Positions 8,088-15,913 of a DNA stretch of 32,893 nt are shown piece after piece; within the stretch, counting starts at the first letter, position 1, and each line of letters begins with the position of its first letter. The DNA is taken from NCBI GenBank assembly GCA_009886125.1, contig VFJK01000125.1:1-32893 (forward strand), read 5' to 3'. This DNA is from Geobacter sp. Its GTDB lineage: Bacteria > Desulfobacterota > Desulfuromonadia > Geobacterales > DSM-12255. Made by a program: the position numbers and the translations under genes. Below the pieces are notes generated by a model. It ran no database searches and was not told the DNA's origin. It worked only from the letters and a program-made list of their open reading frames with translations.

Positions 8088-8654
8088 ATGGGAATACAGG
8101 AAGACATAGCCTTTCTTGAAGGGAGTATCTCGGAACTGATCATCAAGTACGAGCAGTACTTCCTCGGCATAGAGAAACGGGAGCCGCTCAAGCTCTGCGA
8201 GGATATCGAGCGCTTCATCAGGCGCTACAATACGTCCACCATTATCAACACCATGACGAAGTTCAAGTTCAACACCCTGGTCGGCAAATTCAACAGTTAC
8301 AAGCAGTACTGGACGAGGATAATCCGGCTTATCGAAGAGGGGAAATACTCCCGTGACCGCTTCAAGATGGCACGTCACCTTGCCGAAGACGCGCCGCTGC
8401 CACCATCTCAATATCATGAAAGACCGCAGCAGAACGATGCCGAAATAGTCTTCCAGAACTATCTAGAAGCGCGCAAGAAGTGCAACCTCCCGACTGACAA
8501 CATCAGCAGGGATACCATGTTCACGATCATCGAGAAACAGCGGGAGGCACTCAGAAACAAGCATAACTGCTCTGAGGTCGAATTCCGTGTCGTCATCGAA
8601 GACGGTGCGCCGAAATTGAAGGCACGGCCGGCCAAATTCGCTGTCAAACACTGA
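8088..8654 (+). CDS. MXAN_5187 C-terminal-domain-like protein, function unknown
   Basis: This 188-residue soluble protein is charged and largely helical, with no signal peptide. Its central segment KFKFNTLVGKFNSYKQYW followed by RIIRLIEEGKYSRDR matches my memory of the MXAN_5187 C-terminal domain, known mainly from deltaproteobacteria. The C-terminal part (EVEFRVVIEDGAPKLKARP) looks like a small beta hairpin. No catalytic motif is visible. The gene has its own promoter and GGAGAG ribosome-binding site, and the radical SAM gene begins 2 nt after its stop, so the two are almost certainly one operon. The function is unknown; the pairing is the best clue. Family naming is from recall, not a search. 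Confidence 0.7.
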   Translation: MGIQEDIAFLEGSISELIIKYEQYFLGIEKREPLKLCEDIERFIRRYNTSTIINTMTKFKFNTLVGKFNSYKQYWTRIIRLIEEGKYSRDRFKMARHLAEDAPLPPSQYHERPQQNDAEIVFQNYLEARKKCNLPTDNISRDTMFTIIEKQREALRNKHNCSEVEFRVVIEDGAPKLKARPAKFAVKH

Positions 8655-8656
8655 GC

Positions 8657-10537
8657 ATGAGCGCGCCCGGACACAGCAGGATAACGCTCGTCTCAATCCA
8701 TCCGAACAGATCCCCCCAGTCAGTCCCGCTTGCAAACGCTTTTCTTTCCGCATCCCTGAAGGAAGACCCTGATCTCTCCGGACAGCTGCAGATCACCATC
8801 GTCGATCTCTATCAGGAGCAGACTTCTGAAGAGTGCGCTCAAGCCGTCATCGCCACTGATCCGGACATAGTCGGCTTCTCCGTCTACATCTGGAACAGAG
8901 CGCTCACCATCTCGGCAGCAGCAGCCCTGAAAGCTGTCAGGCCTGAACTGGTCCTGTTCTGCGGCGGACCGGAAGCCACATCAGACCAGCGTAAACTCCT
9001 GAATGAAGCCCCCTGGGACTTTCTGATCCATGGCGAGGGAGAAGCGCCTTTCACCGGGGCTCTCCGGCTCCTTGCCCAAGGGGATAGGATCACCGGAATC
9101 CCGGGAACAGCTGTTCTTGAGAACGGGGTCATGAGATCCTGTCCTGCCACGGAGACGACTGATCTGGAAACGATCCCCTCACCATTTCTTTCCGGAGTGA
9201 TCGATCCTGCCGGATACGACGGGATGCTCTGGCAGATCTCGCGCGGCTGCAGCTTTGCCTGCGATTTCTGTTTTGACGCTGCCGGCAGTCGCAAGGTCAG
9301 GCGCTTCCCGCTTGAACGACTCGAAGCCGAGCTTAAGTGGTTCGTCAAAAAGGGTCTCTCCCAGGTCATTGTCCTCGACTCCACCTTCAACAGCGACCGG
9401 GAACGGGCAGTCAGGATCCTGCGCCTCATCAAAAGGATCGCCCCGCACATCCACTTTCATTTCGAAGTCAGGAGCGAATTCATCGACACGGAGCAGGCAG
9501 AGCTTTTTGCCTCGATCACCTGTTCGCTGCAGATCGGTCTTCAGAGCGCCGACAGCAAAGTACTGAAAAATGTCGGCCGGAGCTTCAACAGATCAGACTT
9601 TGTCTCCCGGATAACCCTGCTGAACGAGACCGGCGCGGTCTTCGGCTTTGACCTTATCTACGGACTCCCCGGCGATACGTTCAACGGGTTCATGCAGAGT
9701 CTTGACTTTGCCCTCGGCCTTTATCCGAACCATATCGACATCTTCCCGCTTGCACTGCTTCCCGGCACCAGACTTGCGGAGCGCAGCGCTGAGCTTGGGC
9801 TGAAACATCTCAACGAGCCGCCATATCTTATGACCTCTACTCCGGATTTTCCGGAAGAGGATATGCAAAGAGCCGGAAAACTCGCGGCGGCCTGTGACAC
9901 CTTCTACAGCAGAGGGAAGGCCGTCTCGTGGTTCCTTAGCATCCTCCATCCGCTCAAAATGAAACCGGCCCGCTTTCTTGAGTCTTTTTACGTCTATGCA
10001 GAAAAGAGGGGAACAGCTCTTGAAAAGGCAGATGGATTTGGCGATGAGGAGATTCTGGCGCTTCAGACCGGCTTTGTGAAAGAGCTGTTCACGGAAAAAA
10101 GCCTGAAAAAACTTCTGCCGGTTGCCCTGGATCTGATCACTTACAACTATCATTATGCGACCGCACTCATGGCGGTCCCGCCGGAGATACCGGGTGTGAC
10201 GGGCACTGATCCAGGCTCACTCTGTTTAAGCCTTGCCGGCTCTGCTCGCCTGGCAGAATTCAATTACGACATACTCGAACTGCTGGAAGCCGGCCACGCC
10301 GATCTGAAGGTGCTGGCCGCGTCTCTCTCTCCGGACGCCTCATATGCCGTCATCTACCCGAAGAACAACGAGATCCGGACAGAGTCGATCGATCACGCCA
10401 GCTACCGGCTGCTGGAAAAACTGGACAACAGGAAAACAGCCGGCAAGATCGCGGCAGAGTCAGGCATCAGCCCTGCCGATGCAGCCGGGTTTCTTAAGCT
10501 TGCGCTGGCAGAGGGGATCGTGGTTGAAGCGTCTTGA
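8657..10537 (+). CDS. B12-binding-domain radical SAM protein
   Basis: This is a 626-residue protein. Residues 1 to about 150 form a Rossmann-like cobalamin-binding-type domain (PDIVGFSVYIWN, FCGGPEAT, IHGEGEAPF) without the DxHxxG histidine motif, so any B12 would be bound base-off or not at all. The radical SAM core begins at Cys198, Cys202 and Cys205 (CSFACDFC), the ligands of a 4Fe-4S cluster, and continues through VLDSTFNSDRERA, QIGLQSAD and GFDLIYGLPGD. The long C-terminal part after about residue 400 resembles the DUF4080 extension of this group. Such proteins usually modify RNA, lipids, hopanoids or natural products; the substrate here is unknown. It is directly downstream of the MXAN_5187-like gene and likely cotranscribed. 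Confidence 0.85.
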   Translation: MSAPGHSRITLVSIHPNRSPQSVPLANAFLSASLKEDPDLSGQLQITIVDLYQEQTSEECAQAVIATDPDIVGFSVYIWNRALTISAAAALKAVRPELVLFCGGPEATSDQRKLLNEAPWDFLIHGEGEAPFTGALRLLAQGDRITGIPGTAVLENGVMRSCPATETTDLETIPSPFLSGVIDPAGYDGMLWQISRGCSFACDFCFDAAGSRKVRRFPLERLEAELKWFVKKGLSQVIVLDSTFNSDRERAVRILRLIKRIAPHIHFHFEVRSEFIDTEQAELFASITCSLQIGLQSADSKVLKNVGRSFNRSDFVSRITLLNETGAVFGFDLIYGLPGDTFNGFMQSLDFALGLYPNHIDIFPLALLPGTRLAERSAELGLKHLNEPPYLMTSTPDFPEEDMQRAGKLAAACDTFYSRGKAVSWFLSILHPLKMKPARFLESFYVYAEKRGTALEKADGFGDEEILALQTGFVKELFTEKSLKKLLPVALDLITYNYHYATALMAVPPEIPGVTGTDPGSLCLSLAGSARLAEFNYDILELLEAGHADLKVLAASLSPDASYAVIYPKNNEIRTESIDHASYRLLEKLDNRKTAGKIAAESGISPADAAGFLKLALAEGIVVEAS

Positions 10538-10582
10538 GACTGAGATCTGGGAATTCGAACACGAAGCAAGTGGGGTGTCGAG

Positions 10583-11122
10583 TTGGAAAAACTAGATGGG
10601 CTTAACCAAATTAATGCGAAGGAAGCTCTAAGGAAGAAATCACTAGGCGAACTCGGTGAGCTTTTTGCGATAAAGGCACTAGTTGACGGTGAATTTGATA
10701 AAATACGAAACCTAAATGATGAACAGATGAATGAGGCCTTCGCAGACATTCTTTGTGAAAAAGACGCCAAGAGATATGTCATCAGCGTAAAAGCTAGAAA
10801 CAAGTATCAGCTAGATGGTCGATTGAATACTCGCTACAATCTTGGTACAAATGCCCATGAGAAAGCAAAGATGTCCGAAATGAAGTACAACGCGGTTGCC
10901 TACTGGATGGCCATACAGTTTGATCTTCATGAGTACTCAGTATTCTTTGGTTCCTTGGACAGTCTAGGTGGTGCGAGGGCGATCTCTGTTGATAAGTGTG
11001 AAAGTGGCCAAATTGGCGTCAAAATAGTTGATAGGAAACGACACTACTTTGATTTCAGTTTCTACAAGAATGTAATGAAGAGGAATCTAACATCTAGAAG
11101 CGGCAACGGGGACGTTGTTTAA
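10583..11122 (+). CDS. Hypothetical protein, possible PD-(D/E)XK nuclease-like fold
   Basis: A 179-residue ORF that begins with TTG at 10583; no ATG is better placed and only a weak GGGGT precedes it. The N-terminal helix LGELGELFAIKAL, then FADILCEKDAKRYVISVKARNKYQ, resembles the layout of restriction-endonuclease-like domains: Glu in the first helix, Asp on a strand, then x-V-K on the next strand. The usual second acid is Ser here (SVK), so activity is doubtful. Codon use is AT-richer than in the flanking genes (many AAA, CTA and GAT), which suggests recent acquisition. It shares the patch with VapBC. It could be an orphan nuclease, a decayed defence gene or an unrelated fold. Confidence 0.55.
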   Translation: MEKLDGLNQINAKEALRKKSLGELGELFAIKALVDGEFDKIRNLNDEQMNEAFADILCEKDAKRYVISVKARNKYQLDGRLNTRYNLGTNAHEKAKMSEMKYNAVAYWMAIQFDLHEYSVFFGSLDSLGGARAISVDKCESGQIGVKIVDRKRHYFDFSFYKNVMKRNLTSRSGNGDVV

Positions 11123-11209
11123 TTGTTTATCAATTTAGGACTGAACACGAGTTAATAGACAAATAAACAACCTCCCCGGATGATCCCCTGGACGTTAAAC
11201 AAACGATCC

Positions 11210-11238
11210 TTTACATTATACACACTCCTTGGTAGTAT
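11210..11238 (+). promoter_or_regulatory. vapBC promoter
   Basis: TTTACA at 11210-11215 and TAGTAT at 11233-11238 are spaced by exactly 17 bp, close to the sigma70 consensus. The -10 lies inside the palindrome at 11231-11252, so a repressor bound there would block initiation. Transcription would start near 11245. Confidence 0.7.
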
Positions 11239-11252
11239 GTTTATGTACTACC
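11231..11252. promoter_or_regulatory. Palindromic operator upstream of vapB
   Basis: Seven-base arms GGTAGTA (11231-11237) and TACTACC (11246-11252) flank an 8-bp spacer that is itself nearly symmetrical. The palindrome covers the -10 element and start region and ends just before the AAGGAGG ribosome-binding site at 11256-11262. Ribbon-helix-helix antitoxins typically bind such palindromes to repress their own operon, so this is probably the VapB or VapBC binding site. Confidence 0.65.
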
Positions 11253-11266
11253 AATAAGGAGGATAT

Positions 11267-11506
11267 ATGAACCTCGTGAAAACTTCAATTACCCTACCCG
11301 ACGATCTCCTTCAGGAAGCAAAAACGATGTCAAAAAACGTAAGCAGCTTCATCACTGAGGCCCTGCGGGAGCACATCCGCCAGCGAAAAGTGCAGAAGGC
11401 GATGGAATCCTTTGGCAGTTGGAAAGGTAGAGAAGACACAAGCGTAGACATTGTGAACTCCTTAAGAAAAGAGGGGGATCGCGACTATGCCGGGCGTTCT
11501 CATTGA
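11267..11506 (+). CDS. vapB: VapB-type ribbon-helix-helix antitoxin
   Basis: This 79-residue protein has an N-terminal ribbon-helix-helix DNA-binding fold: the strand VKTSITLP, helix DDLLQEAKTMSKN, and helix SSFITEALREHIRQRKVQ. A charged, probably disordered C-terminal tail follows, which in this family wraps the toxin active site. The ATG follows a very strong AAGGAGG. The gene overlaps the downstream PIN toxin by 20 nt, the standard antitoxin-first layout. It should neutralise the toxin and repress the operon through the palindrome just upstream. Confidence 0.88.
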   Translation: MNLVKTSITLPDDLLQEAKTMSKNVSSFITEALREHIRQRKVQKAMESFGSWKGREDTSVDIVNSLRKEGDRDYAGRSH

Positions 11507-11864
11507 TACTGATATTGCCATTGACTTTCTGCGGGGAGCTGCCTACACACAACCCCTGATGGGCGGTTTGTGGAGCGATGGCAAAGCGATGATAAGTGTG
11601 TTGACTCTGTATGAGTTAACAGCTGGTATGCATGATGCTGAAAAGGTTGTGACGCATAATTTTATAGAGGCCTGCGGTGTTGAGCCAATTACTCCAGAGA
11701 TTGCATTTAAGGGTGGGGAATTGTATCTAAAGTATCGCGCCAAGGGAGTTACGCTTACTTCGCTTGACTGCCTGATCGCAGCAACGGCACTTGTTAAGGG
11801 ATATAAAGTAGCTACCAGAAACGTGAAACATTATCCGGAAAAGGGATTATTGTTTTCCATTTAG
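11487..11864 (+). CDS. vapC: VapC-type PIN-domain ribonuclease toxin
   Basis: This 125-residue protein is a single PIN domain of normal VapC length. Metal-binding acids are in place: Asp7 (LIDTDIAIDFL), Glu43 (LTLYEL) and Asp94 (SLDCLIAATA). Asn112 sits in TRNVKHYP, where VapC proteins have a polar fourth position. VapC toxins cleave specific tRNAs or rRNA and arrest translation when the antitoxin is degraded. The start lies within the 3' end of vapB, so translation is probably coupled. The target RNA cannot be predicted. The pair sits in an AT-richer patch and is probably a recent acquisition. Confidence 0.9.
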   Translation: MPGVLIDTDIAIDFLRGAAYTQPLMGGLWSDGKAMISVLTLYELTAGMHDAEKVVTHNFIEACGVEPITPEIAFKGGELYLKYRAKGVTLTSLDCLIAATALVKGYKVATRNVKHYPEKGLLFSI

Positions 11865-12002
11865 CTTTAGCCCCGGAGTCGTCAGCCCCAGACAAGAGAC
11901 AAAAACACAAGTGCGTGGGTCCAACCAGGCAGAAGCAGCGGCCTCAAACCGCCGCCATTCTTCCGAACCCGTTTCCCCCATATTTCTCTAGCGAGGTGAT
12001 TC

Positions 12003-12629
12003 ATGCAACCTGACAAAACGATCTTTTCCATCAATGAGACACTGAAGACCATAAAGGAGCGGCGGAGCATCAGGTCCTTTGCCAGGGAGGAGATCTCCGA
12101 TCAACAGATACAGATACTTCTTCAAGCGGCAAACGAGGCCCCTTCCGCCCACAATCAGCAGTCATGGCGGTTTATCGTCCTCACAGGTCAGAAGAAACAT
12201 GAGCTTGCCGAACTGGTGGTCGAGGGCGCTCACCGCTTCTCAAGGCCGGCGCAGGCGCTCCTGCGAATGTCGGCACGAAGCATCGCCAGTGCACCGGTCG
12301 TTATCGCCGTTGCGAACAGCGGCGATCTGATTGATCACGGCACGGAACTCTTCGGAGGGGAAAAGGCGACGGCCCACGACTTCTTCCGGACCATGGAGAT
12401 CCAGAGTTCTGCGGCGGCAGTTCAGAATATGCTGCTTGCGGCGACATCCCTGGGGCTTGCGACAGTATGGCTCGGCATCATGTTCCTGATGAAGGACGAG
12501 GTGCTGGCATTCCTCGGGGAGCCTGAAGGGGAGTTCATGGCGGTCGTCCCCGTGGGACATGCTTCCAGGGAGAGCGGCAGCGGACCCGTGAAAGAACCGT
12601 TCGAAATGAAGGTAAAATACCTGGACTGA
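12003..12629 (+). CDS. Nitroreductase-family FMN oxidoreductase
   Basis: This 208-residue protein has the nitroreductase fold. The FMN-phosphate motif ERRSIRSF at about residues 19-26 is followed by APSAHNQQSWRF, a central dimer-forming region, AVQNMLLAATSLGLATVW and the C-terminal PVGHAS strand. Members use NAD(P)H and FMN to reduce nitro groups, quinones or enones, or act in cofactor metabolism; the substrate is not evident. GAGGTG precedes the ATG. It stands alone between vapBC and a convergent lipoprotein gene. The 138-bp gap upstream holds only a short GC-rich hairpin and no promoter I would defend. Confidence 0.85.
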   Translation: MQPDKTIFSINETLKTIKERRSIRSFAREEISDQQIQILLQAANEAPSAHNQQSWRFIVLTGQKKHELAELVVEGAHRFSRPAQALLRMSARSIASAPVVIAVANSGDLIDHGTELFGGEKATAHDFFRTMEIQSSAAAVQNMLLAATSLGLATVWLGIMFLMKDEVLAFLGEPEGEFMAVVPVGHASRESGSGPVKEPFEMKVKYLD

Positions 12630-12683
12630 GCGGAAATATGATAGGTCCGTGTTCAGAAAGAGTAAGGATGCGAAGTTGATAGA

Positions 12684-12717
12684 CTCAGTGAGTGGGCCCA
12701 CCGGTCCACTCACTGAG
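12684..12717. terminator. Strong hairpin between convergent genes, probable bidirectional terminator
   Basis: CTCAGTGAGTGG (12684-12695) pairs perfectly with CCACTCACTGAG (12706-12717). The stem extends inward through one G-T and two C-G pairs to a 4-nt loop, giving about 15 pairs. It lies between the nitroreductase and the convergent lipoprotein gene. Neither side has a clear T-tract, so termination may need Rho or the hairpin may protect 3' ends. Confidence 0.6.
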
Positions 12718-12730
12718 AGCTCGAAAAGAA

Positions 12731-13834
12731 CTACTGATACTGGATGTAGACCGGTTTCGGGTTGAGCTTGAGCAGGTCCTGCGGAGTCATCAGCGGATCG
12801 CCTTTTTTCGTGTCGTTGTGATAGAAGAGTTTGAACCCGGTGTACTGCACCGGTTCCGCCACGATGTAGTCCTTGTAAGAGTCCCGCTTCAGCCAGGGGG
12901 CACCCCACCCGTCCATATGCATGACGATCTGCACTTCCGGTCGGAGCGTTATGCTCTTCGAGTTCGTGACCCCGTTCCGGGTGAACCTGTGCACGATAAA
13001 GACCTTCGGCGGCAGATTGTACCTCTTCACCAGTCCCTGCAGATATCCCGCAGCAAAGTTGATGTCCGCGGCATCATAGGTTCCGATCTTCGTCCCCGGC
13101 TTTTTTCCGCTGCTGATAAGGTTGAACTCGGGATCTATGCCGAGATGGACATCCGGATTTTTCAGGATCCACTCGAATCGGGGAAGGATGGTACGGATAT
13201 CATCATGTCCGGTCTGGATATCGATGAACATGATCGCACCGGCCTCTTTCGCCCAGCCGTAGACCTCGTTGATGATCTTGTCCGGCATGAGCATCCGGTA
13301 CTTGCCTGCCTTACCGGGAGCCCCCTGGGCAACGACCGCTATGAGATGCAGCGCCGGCTGCACCGGAAGCGACGGGTCAGCAGCCTGCCACCGGGCAGAT
13401 TCTCCTTTCAGACGGCGAAGCATATCATCCTTCTGGTATTCGCCCAGAGCTCCCATCTTTTTCGAGAGCGGATTGCCGTAATAGGCGACGATCCTTTTTG
13501 CAGGGAGGATGGAGCCGGGGAGCAGGGCAGGGACATTTGCCGGCCACCCTTTCAGCCGGGCGTATTCAGGATCTTCGCCCGCATTGTACTTGATCTTCGG
13601 AGCGGAAATTTCAGGGACACCCTTGCGAAGACTGGCGGTCCTGTTGGCCATTTTCGCGGCCCTGGCAGCTGAACTTCCGCTTTTGAACCGCAACGACGAC
13701 GCGGCGGAAAATTTTGCGCTATTTGCTGACGAAAGATCTGTGGGCTTATCTTTTGAACAACCGGTAGCAACGAATGAACTCAGCAGGAGCAGGACAGCCC
13801 CCGCACGGGCAGTAACAGATTTTACAGTTTCCAG
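12731..13834 (-). CDS. Predicted lipoprotein of unknown function (TIM-barrel-like)
   Basis: The N-terminus is a lipoprotein signal: basic residues, AGAVLLLLSSF and lipobox VATGC, with the Cys as lipid anchor. A Ser/Ala/Lys-rich linker follows, then a domain of about 290 residues starting PAKRIVAYYGNP. Alternating strands and helices with acidic strand ends (MFIDIQTGHDD, HLGIDPEFN, VHRF, VQIVMHMDGW) suggest a TIM-barrel-like fold related to glycosidases, but I cannot name the family. The frame is open to a TTG at 13915, but that stretch overlaps a palindromic repeat. AAGGAG at 13841-13846 lies 6 nt before an in-frame CTG at 13834, which gives a normal signal peptide, so I prefer that rare start. 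Confidence 0.6.
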   Translation of the reverse strand: METVKSVTARAGAVLLLLSSFVATGCSKDKPTDLSSANSAKFSAASSLRFKSGSSAARAAKMANRTASLRKGVPEISAPKIKYNAGEDPEYARLKGWPANVPALLPGSILPAKRIVAYYGNPLSKKMGALGEYQKDDMLRRLKGESARWQAADPSLPVQPALHLIAVVAQGAPGKAGKYRMLMPDKIINEVYGWAKEAGAIMFIDIQTGHDDIRTILPRFEWILKNPDVHLGIDPEFNLISSGKKPGTKIGTYDAADINFAAGYLQGLVKRYNLPPKVFIVHRFTRNGVTNSKSITLRPEVQIVMHMDGWGAPWLKRDSYKDYIVAEPVQYTGFKLFYHNDTKKGDPLMTPQDLLKLNPKPVYIQYQ

Positions 13835-13882
13835 AAAAAACTCCTTATTCCAAGTTGTATTCAAGTTGTCAGTTTCAAACTT

Positions 13883-13903
13883 CCGAGGTTTTTGAAACCT
13901 CGG
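13883..13903. repeat. Short palindromic repeat upstream of the lipoprotein gene
   Basis: CCGAGGTTT (13883-13891) and AAACCTCGG (13895-13903) pair perfectly around a 3-nt loop. A further partial copy, AACCTCGGAGGTTTT, overlaps its right side. It sits between plsY and the lipoprotein gene and resembles dispersed REP-like palindromes found in many genomes; that resemblance is from memory. It may stabilise or terminate the plsY transcript. Confidence 0.7.
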
Positions 13904-13952
13904 AGGTTTTGCCAAGAATAACTGTCATATTGATTGCAAAAACAAATTAATA

Positions 13953-14537
13953 CTATGCCTTGAATTTGTTTTCAGTACCTTCACGTAACCTGTTTATATT
14001 CTCTTTATGTTTCCAGATGACAAAAGCGGAGACGATGACCGTCATGATGACGATCACCGGCCGGTGATCGGTAACTGCGACAAAACCCGGCATCGCAGCT
14101 GCAGCAGCTATCGAGCCTAGAGAAATATACCGCCACCTCCAGACAACTGCCACAAAAATGACAAGTACTGCGCCAACCGAGAGCGGGGATACTCCGAGAA
14201 AAACCCCCAGCGCGGTCGCCACACCTTTGCCACCCTTGAATCCGAGAAAAACATTATAGACATGCCCCAGAAATGCCGCCAGACCGATTGCAGCGATCCA
14301 TAGTTCTGCCATGCCGTAATACCTGGCGATAAGAACAGGGACAAGTCCTTTCAGGCAATCGCCGACCAGAGTCAGCACACCGACTCCCCGTCCAAGGGTA
14401 CGATAGACGTTGGTCGCGCCGATATTTCCGCTGCCGCTGCTCCTGATATCTACTCCGGCAGCTTTTGCCAACAGTAGTCCGGTCGGTATTGAGCCAATAA
14501 AATAGGCAGCAATTGTCAGGATGATCTCTGTCTTCAA
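13953..14537 (-). CDS. plsY: Acyl-phosphate:glycerol-3-phosphate acyltransferase
   Basis: PlsY transfers an acyl group from acyl-phosphate to glycerol-3-phosphate, the first membrane step of phospholipid synthesis. The 194-residue protein is an integral membrane protein with about five helices. It carries the conserved motifs FIGSIPTGLLLAK, SGSGNIGATNVYRTLG, DCLKG and GFKGGKGVATALGVFLG, which form the active site. The start is TTG at 14537 with a good GAGGAG upstream; TTGA overlaps the stop of rmuC, so the two are translationally coupled. The combination looks like operon economy rather than a shared pathway. Confidence 0.96.
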   Translation of the reverse strand: MKTEIILTIAAYFIGSIPTGLLLAKAAGVDIRSSGSGNIGATNVYRTLGRGVGVLTLVGDCLKGLVPVLIARYYGMAELWIAAIGLAAFLGHVYNVFLGFKGGKGVATALGVFLGVSPLSVGAVLVIFVAVVWRWRYISLGSIAAAAAMPGFVAVTDHRPVIVIMTVIVSAFVIWKHKENINRLREGTENKFKA

Positions 14538-15856
14538 GGTATCTCCTCTTCGATCAGTTCGTCTGATTCAGCATGCGGCAGCTCAGCAACGTCCCGCAGC
14601 TTCCGCTCTATCGCTCTGGTCCTCACGGTGGCAGTGTCGATGCTGTTGCTCGCCTCATCCAGCTTCTTTTTTGTCTTCTCAAGAATATCACCGAACTTGC
14701 CGAACTCGCTCTTGACCGCCCCGAGCAGCTTCCAGACCTCGCTGGAGCGTTTTTCAATCGCCAGCGTCCGGAAGCCGAGTTGCAGGCTGTTCAGGAGTGC
14801 TGCGAGAGTTGTCGGCCCGGCAACGATGACCCGGCAGTCACGCTGCAGTGCCTCGCAGAGCCCCGGACGACGGATGACTTCCGCGTAGAGTCCTTCAGTC
14901 GGGAGGAACATTATCCCGAAATCCGTTGTATAGGGTGCTTCTATGTATTTGTCGCGGATCATCGCGGCCATGAGTTTTATCTGGCGTTCCAGCTGCCTGC
15001 CGGCATCGATAACCCCTTCAGGGTTCCCCTGTTCCTGAGCATCGACAAGCCTGAGATAATCTTCCTGCGGGAATTTAGCATCCAGAGGAAGCCAGACTGC
15101 CGATGAATCCGACACTTCCCGCCCGGGCAGCCGTATGGCGAATTCGACCCGTTCACTGCTCCCCGGCCGTGTCGCCACATTGGCAGCGTACTGTTCGGGG
15201 GCCAGCACCTGCTCAAGGAGGCTCCCCAGCTGTATTTCACCGAACGTACCGCGCGTCTTGACATTCGTAAGAACCCTCTTCAGGTCGCCCACTCCGGCAG
15301 CCAGGCCCTGCATCTCCCCAAGCCCCTTATGGACAAGCTCCAGACGCTCACTTACCAGCTTGAACGAGTCGCCGAGCCTCTGTTCGAGAGTGGCATGGAG
15401 CTTCTCATCCACCGTAGCCCTCATCTGCTCCAGCTTCGCCCCGTTCTCTTCCTGAAGGCTTTTGAGGCGTGCTTCGACTGTCTCCCGCAATTTGTCGAAG
15501 CCCCCTTCGTTCATCTGGGTCAACATCTTCAACTGATCAGCAAAAGTGTCGAGCTGCCCCTTCTGCAGCGATGCAATCTCCGTCATACGCCTCATCAGCG
15601 AATCGCCGAACCCGCGCAAGGAGGCTGTCTGTTCCTCTCGACTTTCGCGAAGCTGCCGGGAAGACTCATCCCTCAGGCGGGCCAGCTCTTCCCTGAAAAT
15701 CCGCTCACTCCGCTCGACCGAACGGTCGAGTGTTTCAAGGCGGTCTATGGTCTGCTGCAGTGAACTGTCGCCGATCGAGCGCCGGTAAAGGATAAACAGC
15801 AGCACAAAACCGGCAGCAGCCAGGATCACCAGTATGGATAGCAGAATTTCTGTCAC
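14534..15856 (-). CDS. rmuC: RmuC-family DNA recombination protein
   Basis: This 440-residue protein has one N-terminal membrane helix (ILLSILVILAAAGFVLLFIL), then a long coiled coil of about 150 residues (RSERIFREELARLRDESSRQLRE and onwards), then the RmuC domain with TRGTFGEIQLGSLLEQVL, LDAKFPQEDY and YTTDFGIMFLPTEGLYAEV. The domain is related to endonuclease folds and limits inversions at short inverted repeats; its biochemical role is poorly known. Translation begins at GTG 15856 with GGAGC upstream, 57 nt after the AI-2E gene. It is the fourth gene of a minus-strand run that ends with plsY. Confidence 0.93.
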   Translation of the reverse strand: MTEILLSILVILAAAGFVLLFILYRRSIGDSSLQQTIDRLETLDRSVERSERIFREELARLRDESSRQLRESREEQTASLRGFGDSLMRRMTEIASLQKGQLDTFADQLKMLTQMNEGGFDKLRETVEARLKSLQEENGAKLEQMRATVDEKLHATLEQRLGDSFKLVSERLELVHKGLGEMQGLAAGVGDLKRVLTNVKTRGTFGEIQLGSLLEQVLAPEQYAANVATRPGSSERVEFAIRLPGREVSDSSAVWLPLDAKFPQEDYLRLVDAQEQGNPEGVIDAGRQLERQIKLMAAMIRDKYIEAPYTTDFGIMFLPTEGLYAEVIRRPGLCEALQRDCRVIVAGPTTLAALLNSLQLGFRTLAIEKRSSEVWKLLGAVKSEFGKFGDILEKTKKKLDEASNSIDTATVRTRAIERKLRDVAELPHAESDELIEEEIP

Positions 15857-15913
15857 AGGTCAGCTCCGGCCCTTGATATGAAGCAACAGATGCCCGTCAT
15901 GGCTCGCCGCAGG

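Noticed and set aside
10535-10585. Possible stop-codon readthrough joining the radical SAM gene to the next ORF, since both are in one frame with no other stop
   Set aside because: Base composition changes sharply at the stop, one in three gene pairs share a frame by chance, and no recoding signal is visible.
11865-12002. A gene or promoter in the gap before the nitroreductase
   Set aside because: Only a small GC-rich hairpin is visible; the minus-strand frame there overlaps the nitroreductase and has no support.
12692-13672. A 326-codon plus-strand ORF opposite the lipoprotein gene
   Set aside because: The minus strand has a signal peptide and lipobox; the plus frame is a low-complexity Arg/Asp-rich shadow.
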